Assembly: GCA_017406985.1 (NCBI GenBank)
Contig: JAFQXL010000003.1
Location: 1-64,000 of the forward strand
DNA length: 64,000 bases
Source of the DNA: Candidatus Saccharimonadota bacterium
GTDB lineage: Bacteria > Patescibacteriota > Saccharimonadia > Saccharimonadales > Saccharimonadaceae
Direction of reading: 5' to 3'
Made by a program: the position numbers and the translations under genes. Under the pieces are notes generated by a model, which did not search any database, was not told the origin of the DNA, and saw only the letters and a program-made list of their open reading frames with translations. Numbering within the stretch: position 1 is the first letter of the stretch; each line of letters begins with the position of its first letter. This document shows positions 8,677-16,602 of this stretch, piece by piece.

Positions 8677-9324
8677 CTAGTTATTCACGCAGAAGGTACC
8701 ACCACCTTCTTTTTTGTACAATACAGCGACTTTGCGTGCACCTGTCGAATAGTAAGCTACCTCACCTTGGCAAGTCGCATTAGTAATAATCGAAATCGAA
8801 TGTCCTTTTGTGCTACCTGTTCCAGAATCTGGAGTAATGGCACTCTCGCCTTCTAGGTTTCCAATCGACTGGTTGTCAAAAGTAACGTTAAAGCGCTGAC
8901 CTTTTGTACAGACCTCAGTAGTTTTCTTTGTAGATGGATCGCATGGCTGAACCCAAAGAGCATACGGCTCACCATCTGGATCTGCGAAGACATCTTGCGA
9001 ACCACCAGAGTTAACGATTAGGTAAGTATCATAGAAATATGCCCACGATTTAACAGTAGTCGAAGTTACTGCGGTTGAACCAGGAGTTGTATGTCCCGCA
9101 ACATAAGTTCCCGTAGTTGGGATTGCGCCACGGTTCGAGCCTTGGTAGTTTTGAAGCGCCGTAACAACACGCGAAATATCGTTAGAGCGTTGTGTATCAC
9201 GCTGTGAGCGCTGAAGCGCCGGTAATGCGATGAAGACCATCATAAAGATAAGACCAGCAATCGCGAGAACTAAGACGACCTCAATAATCGTAAAGCCTTG
9301 TCTTTTATTTGCTATTTTTTTCAT
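8677..9324 (-). CDS. type IV pilin-like prepilin / pseudopilin
   Basis: 215 aa. It starts with a class III prepilin signal: MKKIANKRQG then FTIIEVVLVLAIAGLIFMM, with Gly10/Phe11 as the prepilin-peptidase cut and Glu15 as the conserved position-5 glutamate. The hydrophobic N-terminal helix is followed by an alpha spine (QRDTQRSNDISRVVTALQNYQ) and a beta-rich C-terminal domain. Two Cys pairs (QPCDPSTKKTTEVC; TCQGE with TFCVN) could form disulfides, including a D-region-like one at the C-terminus. It is monocistronic here: promoter upstream, terminator downstream, no pilus assembly gene nearby. Major or minor pilin cannot be decided. Confidence 0.85.
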   Translation of the reverse strand: MKKIANKRQGFTIIEVVLVLAIAGLIFMMVFIALPALQRSQRDTQRSNDISRVVTALQNYQGSNRGAIPTTGTYVAGHTTPGSTAVTSTTVKSWAYFYDTYLIVNSGGSQDVFADPDGEPYALWVQPCDPSTKKTTEVCTKGQRFNVTFDNQSIGNLEGESAITPDSGTGSTKGHSISIITNATCQGEVAYYSTGARKVAVLYKKEGGGTFCVNN

Positions 9325-9405
9325 TTGATCCTTTCTAAATCATTAATATTTCGATTTTCTCCGCTCTACGCTCGAGAATGCGCAAAACGTATAGTTCTTG
9401 TGCTT

Positions 9406-9435
9406 ATTTTAACACAGAATTTAGAAAGAAATCAA
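9406..9435 (-). promoter_or_regulatory. promoter of the prepilin-like gene
   Basis: On the minus strand, TTGATT (9430-9435), an 18-nt spacer and TAAAAT (9406-9411). The leader is about 75 nt long and ends with AAAGGATC before the ATG. Confidence 0.6.
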
Positions 9436-9452
9436 TAGTTTTTTCGCTAAAA

Positions 9453-11432
9453 TCAATATTCCGGAAACGGATCAACTTCGTCATAAACTATGTCGTCTGC
9501 CCAAGGATCAAACGGCTTTTCTTTCGACTTCTCATAATATCCTGCTGAACCATAAGGATTATATCCGAGCTCCGTTAAAAATCTCGACGGCATATTATAA
9601 CTTTTCTGCCCCATCGAATAGCGACTCGAAGCAAACGAAAGATATAATTTCTCTCTTGCCCTAGTCATACCGACATAAGCGAGTCGTCTTTCTTCCTCAA
9701 TTTCCGCTTCGTTATCGTCTCGAATCGACGGGAAAAGCCCTTCTTCCATTCCGACGATAAACACAACCGGGAATTCTAGCCCTTTAGCGGCATGAAGCGT
9801 CATTAAAGTAACTGAATTTTTTGCGCTCTCTTCGTCAGACGAAGACATTAAAACCGCTTCCGCTAAAAACTCTTCTAGATTCTCGAATTGTGACGCGTTA
9901 GAAACCATCATATTTAAGTTCTCGACGTGTTCGTCTCCCGCCGGCGTTCCGTCTTGGACCAACTCGTTTAAACCGAACTTCTGAATTACCGAAAGCGTAA
10001 TTTCCGCCGGAGCGTCCGAAAGATTTACCGAGCGTAAGAAATTCTGTAACTTTAAAATCGAAACTCGCGCTTTCCCTGAAACTACTAACGATAAATCTTC
10101 AGAAATTAAAGGATTTTCCGAACTCGAAATATCTAGCGCGGTTAAGACTTTTGAAATTGACGCCGCCCCGACACCCGATAAAACGTTTTTACAAACCCGC
10201 TCAAGCGAAACTCTATCTCTCGGATTAACTAAAATCTTTAAAATCGCGAGAACATCTTTAATTTCTTTTCGGTCATAGAACCTAACTCCACCGACGATTT
10301 TATATGGAATATGCGTATCTAAAAACGCCTTCTCAAAGTTATAACTCTGCGCGTTTGTTCGATATAAAACCGCAAAATCGGAATAGTTTCTTCCGTTTCT
10401 CATTGAGCCTAAAATCTTATATGCAACATATTTTGCTTCCGCCGTTTCGTCCGGAAGATTTTCTATATCGACCGGTTCGCCGTCCCCCTCTTCTGTAAAT
10501 AAAGTTTTATCCGTCCTTGTCTTATTTTGGCTAATAATTTTCTGCGACGCTTTCAAAATGTTTCCGGTCGAGCGATAATTTTGTTCAAGTTTTATTACAG
10601 TTGCGCCCGGAAAATCCCTCTCAAAGTTCAAAATATTTGTAAAATCCGCCCCTCGCCAAGAATAAATTGACTGCCAGTCGTCCCCGACAACACAAATATT
10701 CCTCTCCTTAGAGACTAAAGCCTTAACTAAACGGTATTGAATATGATTCGTGTCTTGATACTCGTCGATTAAAATATGTTTAAACTTTTTCTGCCATTTT
10801 TCTCTAACTGCTGGATTTTTCTCAAAAAGTTCCGCCGTTTTTAAGAGTAAATCGTCAAAATCGAGCGCCGCCGAATTAGTTTTTGCCTCTTCGTAGAGTT
10901 TAAAAATTTTCGCAATATTTTTCTGATTCGGATAAATCGCGGAAGCCTCGAAACTCTCGACCGTCTCGCCTGCGTTTTTCGCCGAAGAAATTGCCGCTTG
11001 CGCCGACTTCGGTTTTAAGTATTTTGTATCGATTTTTAGCTCTTTCATCGCTCGCTTAATTAAAGCAAGCTGGTCGTCCATATCATAAATCACAAAGTTT
11101 TTCGAAAGTCCTAAAGCCTCGTTTTCTATCCTTAAAATCCGAACACAAATCGAGTGAAATGTCCCCATGTAAGGCATAAAGCTACGCGGAACCTCGCCGA
11201 AGTTCTTCGGATTTAAAAGTTTAAAAAGCCGAGTTCGCATTTCTTTCGCGGCTTTATTCGTAAAAGTTACCGCTAAAATCCCACGCTCGTTAACGCCGTG
11301 AGAAATCAAATTCGCAATTCTATGAGTTAAAGTTTTAGTTTTTCCCGAACCCGCCCCCGCTAAAATCAGAACCGGTCCTTCTAAAGTTTCGACCGCTCGT
11401 TTTTGTTCCGAATTTAACCCTTCAACAAACAT
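9453..11432 (-). CDS. uvrD: UvrD/PcrA-type superfamily 1 DNA helicase
   Basis: About 659 aa 3'-5' helicase used in nucleotide excision repair, mismatch repair and removal of stalled complexes. Motif Q/I: LNSEQKRAV and GAGSGKT; motif Ia TFTNKAAKEM; motif II IDEYQDTN; motif III GDDWQSIYSWRGAD; motif IV QNYRSTGNIL; motif V/VI TLHAAKGLEFPVVF and EEERRLAYVGMTRA. It is shorter than E. coli UvrD (about 720 aa) and lacks a long C-terminal tail. An ATG three codons upstream (11441) is also in frame, but its first two bases are part of the TATAAT, so the MFVEGLNSEQ start is preferred. Confidence 0.95.
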   Translation of the reverse strand: MFVEGLNSEQKRAVETLEGPVLILAGAGSGKTKTLTHRIANLISHGVNERGILAVTFTNKAAKEMRTRLFKLLNPKNFGEVPRSFMPYMGTFHSICVRILRIENEALGLSKNFVIYDMDDQLALIKRAMKELKIDTKYLKPKSAQAAISSAKNAGETVESFEASAIYPNQKNIAKIFKLYEEAKTNSAALDFDDLLLKTAELFEKNPAVREKWQKKFKHILIDEYQDTNHIQYRLVKALVSKERNICVVGDDWQSIYSWRGADFTNILNFERDFPGATVIKLEQNYRSTGNILKASQKIISQNKTRTDKTLFTEEGDGEPVDIENLPDETAEAKYVAYKILGSMRNGRNYSDFAVLYRTNAQSYNFEKAFLDTHIPYKIVGGVRFYDRKEIKDVLAILKILVNPRDRVSLERVCKNVLSGVGAASISKVLTALDISSSENPLISEDLSLVVSGKARVSILKLQNFLRSVNLSDAPAEITLSVIQKFGLNELVQDGTPAGDEHVENLNMMVSNASQFENLEEFLAEAVLMSSSDEESAKNSVTLMTLHAAKGLEFPVVFIVGMEEGLFPSIRDDNEAEIEEERRLAYVGMTRAREKLYLSFASSRYSMGQKSYNMPSRFLTELGYNPYGSAGYYEKSKEKPFDPWADDIVYDEVDPFPEY

Positions 11433-11439
11433 ATCTTTC

Positions 11440-11445
11440 ATTATA
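11440..11445 (-). promoter_or_regulatory. leaderless extended -10 of uvrD
   Basis: TGATATAAT on the minus strand; the hexamer ends 7 nt before the ATG at 11432. No ribosome binding site is present. Confidence 0.6.
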
Positions 11446-11472
11446 TCACAAAATATGTTAAACTTAAGTAGT

Positions 11473-12381
11473 ATGAAACTGCGAAAATCATATATCTTTT
11501 ATATGGCGGGGACGATTGTCCTAGCCGGAATTTTTGCGTTTCTCTCGATTGCAAAATTAGTCGGCGCTAATGCTAGCGCGAACGATAACGAGGCTCGTAA
11601 TCAGAATTTCGTTACGATTCACGACGGCGAAGATACTTTAACGATTAAAACCGACGCAAAAACCGTCGGCGAAGCCTTAAAACGAGCTAAAATCGACATT
11701 AACGAAAACGACCTTGTCGATCCAGAAAAAAACCAAGAAATCGACAGTAATAATTTCCATATCGACCTTTATCGCGCGAGACCGGTTATTATTAAAAACG
11801 GTAACGAGCGAAAATATCTTATGACTGCGCAATATGACCGCGATCTTCTCGCGAAAGAAGCCGGAATTACCCTCGGAAAAAACGATACTCTAAAATCGGT
11901 TCAAGAAAATCGAAATATCCTCGAGACTGGGCTTTCTGAGATTTATGAAGTTTCTCGTGGCGAAAAAGTCGAAGACGGTCCGGAAAAAATTAACGAAAAA
12001 ACCGTTGAAATCAGTAAACTCGAATCTGTAAAAGAAGAAACAAAAGTTGAAACTCCGGTTTCGATTCCTGCCTTTACCACTAATCCGGACGAAGCGACTT
12101 GTAAAGCTTGGATTCGCGCGGCGGGCGTCGCCGAAAAAGACGTCGAAACCGCCTATTGGATGATTACAAAAGAGTCGCACTGTCGCTATAACGCGACAAA
12201 CCGCTCGAGCGGCGCCTACGGAATCCCGCAGGCTCTCCCGGGAAGAAAAATGGCGAGTGCCGGTAGTGACTGGGAAACTAACCCGATAACTCAAATTAAA
12301 TGGATGATTAGTTATGTTAATGGCCGCTATGGTGGTTGGAATGGCGCTAAAGCGTGGTGGGACGCTCATAGGTGGTATTAA
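11473..12381 (+). CDS. Rpf-like cell-wall lysin with DUF348 domain
   Basis: 302 aa. It has an N-terminal signal anchor (YIFYMAGTIVLAGIFAFL) and a DUF348 ubiquitin-like domain (TIHDGEDTLTIKTDAKTVGEALKRA, given here as consecutive parts TIHDGEDTLTIKTD and AKTVGEALKRA). A charged linker leads to a C-terminal lysozyme-like transglycosylase domain of the aggregation-promoting/RpfB kind: AYWMITKESHCRYNATN with the likely catalytic Glu in TKES, then SGAYGIPQALPG and a Trp-rich end. It probably cleaves peptidoglycan glycan strands during growth. The preferred start MKLRKSY lies 8 nt after a TAAACT -10-like hexamer; an in-frame ATG at 11455 is the alternative. The stop overlaps the next start (TAATG). 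Confidence 0.85.
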   Translation: MKLRKSYIFYMAGTIVLAGIFAFLSIAKLVGANASANDNEARNQNFVTIHDGEDTLTIKTDAKTVGEALKRAKIDINENDLVDPEKNQEIDSNNFHIDLYRARPVIIKNGNERKYLMTAQYDRDLLAKEAGITLGKNDTLKSVQENRNILETGLSEIYEVSRGEKVEDGPEKINEKTVEISKLESVKEETKVETPVSIPAFTTNPDEATCKAWIRAAGVAEKDVETAYWMITKESHCRYNATNRSSGAYGIPQALPGRKMASAGSDWETNPITQIKWMISYVNGRYGGWNGAKAWWDAHRWY

Positions 12382-13136
12382 TGCTTCAAAACAATAAATC
12401 TCTCGGACAACATTGGCTTAAAGACCGTTTTATTCTCGACGAAATCGCGGACGAAGCAATTCTTGAGGGGATTGAGACTTGTCTTGAAATCGGACCGGGA
12501 CTCGGAACCTTAACCAGCTCACTCCTCCGCCGTTTTTCTAGAGTTATCGCGGTCGAATTTGACAAAAAACTCGCAAAAAATCTTCCGAACTCTTTTCCGG
12601 GCAAAAACCTCGAGGTCATAAATGCCGACTTTTTAAAATTTGATTTAAACTCCGTTGAAGCGCCCTATGTCGTCGCCGGAAATATCCCTTATTATATAAC
12701 CAGCCCGATTATCTCGAAACTCCTCGAAGCGGAAAATAAGCCGAAGAAAATTGTATTATTAATTCAGAAAGAAGTCGCGGAGAGGATTTTATCTAGCCCG
12801 GGTAAACATACTTATCTTAGCTTATCGGTCCAGAACTTTGCAAAAGTCGAGCCAGGGGTTCTAGTTGAAAAAGATTATTTTACGCCCCCGCCGAAAGTCG
12901 ATTCTGCAACAATTATTCTAACTCCGCGAGAAGAGCCGCTAGTTTCTGCTGAGGTTCTTAAATTCGCAAAACAAGGTTTTTCTAATCCTCGAAAAAAACT
13001 TATTCATAATTTACCTTATGATAAAACTAAACTTATTCCTATCTTAGAAAGTCTTAATCTCGACGAGAATGTTCGCGCCCAAGATCTATCTCACGACGAT
13101 TGGAAAAACTTATATTTAAAATTAAATTCCCGCTAA
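12381..13136 (+). CDS. rsmA: 16S rRNA dimethyladenosine transferase RsmA/KsgA
   Basis: 251 aa Rossmann methyltransferase that dimethylates two adenines in the 3' terminal helix of 16S rRNA late in 30S assembly. Motifs: KSLGQHWL at the N-terminus, LEIGPGLGTLT for SAM, NADFL, the catalytic NIPYY, and FTPPPKVDSA towards the C-terminus. The ATG shares one base with the lysin stop (TAATG), which indicates coupled translation; a GTG three codons upstream is possible but would lie inside the preceding gene. The 3' end overlaps the convergent murA gene by 15 bp. Confidence 0.95.
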   Translation: MLQNNKSLGQHWLKDRFILDEIADEAILEGIETCLEIGPGLGTLTSSLLRRFSRVIAVEFDKKLAKNLPNSFPGKNLEVINADFLKFDLNSVEAPYVVAGNIPYYITSPIISKLLEAENKPKKIVLLIQKEVAERILSSPGKHTYLSLSVQNFAKVEPGVLVEKDYFTPPPKVDSATIILTPREEPLVSAEVLKFAKQGFSNPRKKLIHNLPYDKTKLIPILESLNLDENVRAQDLSHDDWKNLYLKLNSR

Positions 13137-14672
13137 CGGCTGAATATCGGCGCCAAGGTGATTTAATCTGCGCGCAAAATCTTGGTATCCGCGCGAAATC
13201 GAATAAATATTTCGAAGTATCGAAGTCCCCGGCGCGGCGAGCATCGCGATTAAAATTACTACTGCCGGTCTTAAAGCCGGCGGCGCAACTAACTCCGCCG
13301 AACGCCAGTTCGTCGGCCCCTCAACATAAACTCTATGCGCATCGAGCAGCTCGACTTTCGCGTTTAGGCTCGATAAATAGCTCGTATAAATCGCCCTATT
13401 TTCGAACACCCAATCGTGAATTAACGTCCTTCCCTCCGCCGTCGCGGCGATTACACCGAAGAACGGAAGATTATCGATATTAAGCCCAGGAAACGGCATC
13501 GGATGTATCTTATCCATCGGCGCTTTAAGACTCGATTTTTTAATCGTTAAATCGACTAACCTCGTTCGCTCGTTTCTCGAGAAATATTCTTCACTCCTTA
13601 AAATTTCCGCGTTCATCGACTTTAGAACCTCTAGCTCAATCTCTAGAAATTCAATCGGCGCACGCGTAACCGTAATTTCTGATTTTGTCACAAGCGCCGC
13701 CGCAATAAACGACATCGCCTCGATCGGATCTTCACTCGGCCAATATTCAATATCTTCGTTAATCTCTTTACACCCAATAACTTCGAGCGTCGTCGAGCCA
13801 ATTCCCTTAATCTTTACTCCGAGTTTCTCTAAAAAGAAACAAACGTCTTGAACCATGTAGTTCGGACTTGCGCCGATAATTATCGTCTTCCCAGGATAAA
13901 GCGCCGCCGCCATTAAAACATTTTCCGTCACGGTGTCTCCACGCTCGATTAAGACGATTCGTTTTTCTTCATGATTTTTTAATTTTTTCTGCTCGACCGT
14001 CGCGTTATAAAACCCGACTTCCTTCTTCGCGTCAATCTTCAGCCCAAAGCTAGAAAGCGCCCGAAGATGTGGATCTACCGTCCTCGTCCCGAGACTACAT
14101 CCGCCCGCATACGGCAGTTTAAATTCTTCAAATTTATGTAAAAGCGGGCCCATGAACATAATAATTGAACGCGTCCTTCTCGCCGCTTCGACGTCTAATT
14201 CATCTAGTTTTAATTCATGGGGTGATATAATTTCTAAATCCTTATGCCTATTAACCCAACGACATTTTACGCCGATACTCTCTAAAACTTCAATAATTCT
14301 AAAAACTTCTTCAATTCTCGCGACGTGGTGTAAAACTGTTTTTCCGGAGTTTAAAAGCGCCGCGCAGAGTAGCCCTACCGCCGCGTTTTTCGAGGTATTT
14401 ATCGTAATTTCTCCCGACAATGTCTTCCCGCCATTAATCCGATAACTCTGCGAAGAAGAGTCATTTATAGAGAGAATTTGTCCTCCTAGCTCGCTTGAAA
14501 CCTTTTTTACCATCTCTAGTGAAATATTTTGATCGCCTTTTTCAATTCTATGAATCGCAGATTGACTCGTCCCGATTTTCTCGGCGAGCTCGGCTTGAGT
14601 CATTCCCTTTTCTTTGCGCATGTTTTCGATTACGCGACCAATTTCTTGCTGATAGCTAACTTCTTTTTTCAT
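13122..14672 (-). CDS. murA: XRE-type HTH fused to UDP-GlcNAc enolpyruvyl transferase (MurA-like)
   Basis: 516 aa, about 95 longer than ordinary MurA because residues 1-70 form a Cro/CI helix-turn-helix (GMTQAELAEKIGTSQSAIHRIE). Residues 76-516 are an EPSP-synthase-fold MurA, which joins enolpyruvate to UDP-N-acetylglucosamine as the first step of peptidoglycan synthesis. Key residues are kept: Lys95-Asn96 in NTSKNAA, Cys192 in AGGCSLGTRTVDPH (the fosfomycin-target cysteine) and Arg in PALRPAVVIL. It is preceded by TATAAT and AAAGGA. The fusion suggests that the enzyme could bind DNA and sense substrate, but that is inference. Confidence 0.9.
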   Translation of the reverse strand: MKKEVSYQQEIGRVIENMRKEKGMTQAELAEKIGTSQSAIHRIEKGDQNISLEMVKKVSSELGGQILSINDSSSQSYRINGGKTLSGEITINTSKNAAVGLLCAALLNSGKTVLHHVARIEEVFRIIEVLESIGVKCRWVNRHKDLEIISPHELKLDELDVEAARRTRSIIMFMGPLLHKFEEFKLPYAGGCSLGTRTVDPHLRALSSFGLKIDAKKEVGFYNATVEQKKLKNHEEKRIVLIERGDTVTENVLMAAALYPGKTIIIGASPNYMVQDVCFFLEKLGVKIKGIGSTTLEVIGCKEINEDIEYWPSEDPIEAMSFIAAALVTKSEITVTRAPIEFLEIELEVLKSMNAEILRSEEYFSRNERTRLVDLTIKKSSLKAPMDKIHPMPFPGLNIDNLPFFGVIAATAEGRTLIHDWVFENRAIYTSYLSSLNAKVELLDAHRVYVEGPTNWRSAELVAPPALRPAVVILIAMLAAPGTSILRNIYSISRGYQDFARRLNHLGADIQPLAGI

Positions 14673-14690
14673 AAAGTTCCTTTAGAATCA

Positions 14691-15380
14691 TTATATCACA
14701 GTATGAATAATATAGGAAATTTCTGGTAGTAGTTTATTTATTTCTTTAATCGCCAGAACCGTCGGAAGCTCCGCCGTTAAAATTAGCCTCATCGCCTTAA
14801 TATGTTCCGCTTTTATCTTTCCAAGCGGCTCCGGTTTTAAGGCTTTTTCTAAGCTATCCCAAGTATAAACTGTCTCAGGTTTTAATTTTTCCCCGTTTAT
14901 ATCACGGTGTAAATTTATTTCTTCTCCCGAAATCCGCGTTAAATTAAACAGAAAATAAGTCTCGATTAGCTCCAAATTATATCCCTTATCTAACGCCCAA
15001 AAAGACTGATTAACTAAATTAAAAAGTTCCGGCGTATCGACGTCTTCCGACGCTCTGTTCGCGCGTTTTATAATTAAAGAACCGAGGTTAAAGCGGTCTA
15101 AATCTGAAATAATCCCGAGATAGTTCTGAATCATTTTCGCGCTCGTTAAAATCGAAAGTTCGCTTCTTTCGGATTCATGAAGCGTAATCTCTGAAACCGT
15201 AAATATCTCAATCCCGCCCGCAAGCTTCGACTTCTCTTTTCTCACTCCTTTCGCGACGCAAGATTTTCGCCCTTCTGGCGTTAAAAGATTTAAAATTCTA
15301 TCCGTCTCGCCATATTTTGTTCGATGGAGAATAATCGCTTTCGTCCGAAGGTCTGCTCTTTTTTTATTAGAATTTAACAT
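14691..15380 (-). CDS. recO: DNA repair protein RecO
   Basis: 229 aa. An N-terminal OB fold (AIILHRTKYGETDRILNLLTPEGRKSCVAKGVRKEKSK) is recognised in pieces such as KYGETDRIL and GVRKEKSKLAGG. A helical C-terminal half follows. RecO works with RecR to load RecA on gaps coated by SSB. The four-cysteine zinc site of many RecO proteins is absent here (one expects CxxC between the helices; the region reads SGEEINLHRDINGEKL). The gene overlaps the 3' end of the response regulator by 14 bp, so it is the third gene of a kinase-regulator-recO operon. Confidence 0.88.
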   Translation of the reverse strand: MLNSNKKRADLRTKAIILHRTKYGETDRILNLLTPEGRKSCVAKGVRKEKSKLAGGIEIFTVSEITLHESERSELSILTSAKMIQNYLGIISDLDRFNLGSLIIKRANRASEDVDTPELFNLVNQSFWALDKGYNLELIETYFLFNLTRISGEEINLHRDINGEKLKPETVYTWDSLEKALKPEPLGKIKAEHIKAMRLILTAELPTVLAIKEINKLLPEISYIIHTVI

Positions 15381-15750
15381 CAGGACCTGTCCAAAAGCTA
15401 ACTACGTCTCTAATTTCGGCCGGAGTCATTAGCTCTTTATTTAAAATCTCAACTACTCCATAATCTTCAAAATCTTGCGCCGAACCGACAAAAAGCGACG
15501 TTATAAGCGCAATTGGAATCCTTGCCGTCTCTTTATAGCTAACGATTTCATTTAAGAAAGTAAAGCCGTCCGGACCGTCTAATAAGATATCTAGTAAAAT
15601 CATTCTTGGTTTTTCCCTGTCGATTGCGGAAATCGCGGAAATCGCATTATGATAAACCTTTACTCTCGCCATGCCTTTTAAGTATTTTTCATAAAGACTA
15701 CACATGTCGCTATCGTCTTCGATTACATAGACTAAAGGTAACTTTTTCAT
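15367..15750 (-). CDS. single-domain response regulator
   Basis: 127 aa CheY-like receiver without an output domain. The acidic pocket is EDD (residues 11-13), the phospho-acceptor is Asp54 in ILLDILLD, the switch Thr/Ser lies in LITSLF (84-85), and the conserved Lys105 is in LNKEL. With no DNA-binding domain it must act by protein contact or as a phosphate relay. It overlaps the kinase stop by one base and recO by 14 bp. Confidence 0.88.
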   Translation of the reverse strand: MKKLPLVYVIEDDSDMCSLYEKYLKGMARVKVYHNAISAISAIDREKPRMILLDILLDGPDGFTFLNEIVSYKETARIPIALITSLFVGSAQDFEDYGVVEILNKELMTPAEIRDVVSFWTGPDVKF

Positions 15751-16433
15751 TAGAATAAACTCGCTTGTTTAGAAATTGGAAGCCTTAAAATAAAACTCGT
15801 TCCGTCTCGATGTCTTATCGCCGAAACTTCGCCGTTCATAAATCGCGCAAACTTCGAAGCGATATAAAGCCCTAGTCCGCTCGAACCAGGACGCATCGCA
15901 ATCGACGTCGGTTCCAAAATCCATCCGTGTTTTAGCTCCTTCCAGATATTAACCGGAAGTGCCGGCCCAAAATCGCGAACCGAAACTTCAATCTTATCTC
16001 CTCTATCTCGGACAGACAATTCCGAACGCGTCTCTTCGTCAGAATATCTTAATGAATTTGAACAAAAGTTATAAATCACTGAATATAACATTTCCCGGTT
16101 CGCCGTCGCTAGTTTTGAACGGTTCGTATATTTCTCTCTTAAGCTTTTATGATTTTCTCGATAAAGATATCTTAATTCTCTTGCGACATCGTCACAAACT
16201 CCGCGAACCGAAACCGGTTCAAGCGTAAATAATCCATCTTCAAGTCGAGCAACTTTCGTTAAATCGTTAACCTGTCTCATTGCTCGCTCTGTCGTCGAAA
16301 TAATTTTTTCTTTCGCAAACTTAACCGAATCTATATCTTCCGGCTCAATCGAAAGCGCAAGCTGACGTGTTAAAGCTAATGGGCTTTTTAGCTCATGCGC
16401 AACTACAAAAACTCCGTCAACCTCCTTCGCCAT
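15750..16433 (-). CDS. minimal cytoplasmic sensor histidine kinase
   Basis: 227 aa. There is no transmembrane segment, PAS or GAF domain: the protein begins almost directly at the dimerisation helix with His13 in VVAHELKSPLA. The HATPase domain has the N box (YNFCSNSLRYSD), G1 (VRDFGPAL) and G2 (GSSGLGLY). It is therefore a core kinase whose input must come from a partner or from a soluble signal. It is the first gene of the operon with the receiver and recO, read from a leaderless -10. Confidence 0.88.
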   Translation of the reverse strand: MAKEVDGVFVVAHELKSPLALTRQLALSIEPEDIDSVKFAKEKIISTTERAMRQVNDLTKVARLEDGLFTLEPVSVRGVCDDVARELRYLYRENHKSLREKYTNRSKLATANREMLYSVIYNFCSNSLRYSDEETRSELSVRDRGDKIEVSVRDFGPALPVNIWKELKHGWILEPTSIAMRPGSSGLGLYIASKFARFMNGEVSAIRHRDGTSFILRLPISKQASLF

Positions 16434-16441
16434 ATAATCTT

Positions 16442-16447
16442 ATTATA
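16442..16447 (-). promoter_or_regulatory. leaderless extended -10 of the kinase operon
   Basis: TGATATAAT on the minus strand, with the hexamer ending 8 nt before the kinase ATG. It lies 40 nt downstream of the hairpin at 16487-16602. Confidence 0.6.
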
Positions 16448-16486
16448 TCACATCTTTTCTCGGTTCGAAGCGGGATTATCAACAAA

Positions 16487-16602
16487 CTGGTTATTCGTGG
16501 AATAAGTCGCTTAGATTAGTGTTTTCTCGGAGTGCCGCGCTATTATTGATAGAGCAAGCTCCGAAAAACGCTAAGATAAGCGACTTAGACACGAATAACT
16601 AG
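16487..16602 (-). other. long stop-codon-overlapping hairpin, copy A
   Basis: An imperfect inverted repeat of 116 nt fills most of the gap between the kinase operon and the gene ending at 16599. From the outside in: GTTATTCGTG/CACGAATAAC (10 bp), TAAGTCGCTTA/TAAGCGACTTA (11 bp), a GA/GA internal loop, then TTAGTGTTTT paired with AAAACGCTAA and CGGAG/CTCCG, ending in a small GCTAT/ATAG hairpin. The CTAG at the right end contains the TAG stop of the minus-strand gene. No U-tract follows on the minus strand, so it is not an ordinary terminator. Its inner 64 nt (16514-16577) match 58460-58523 without gaps. Confidence 0.85.

Noticed and set aside
11890-12369. Minus-strand open frame opposite the Rpf-like lysin
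   Set aside because: Antisense to a well-supported gene, with biased Phe/Arg composition and no family match.
16487-16602. Hairpin A (and B) as an integron attC site, since both follow a stop codon and form long stems
   Set aside because: The end sequences do not fit the attC core sites (RYYYAAC and GTTRRRY), the flanking genes are housekeeping or membrane genes in normal operon context, and no integrase is present.
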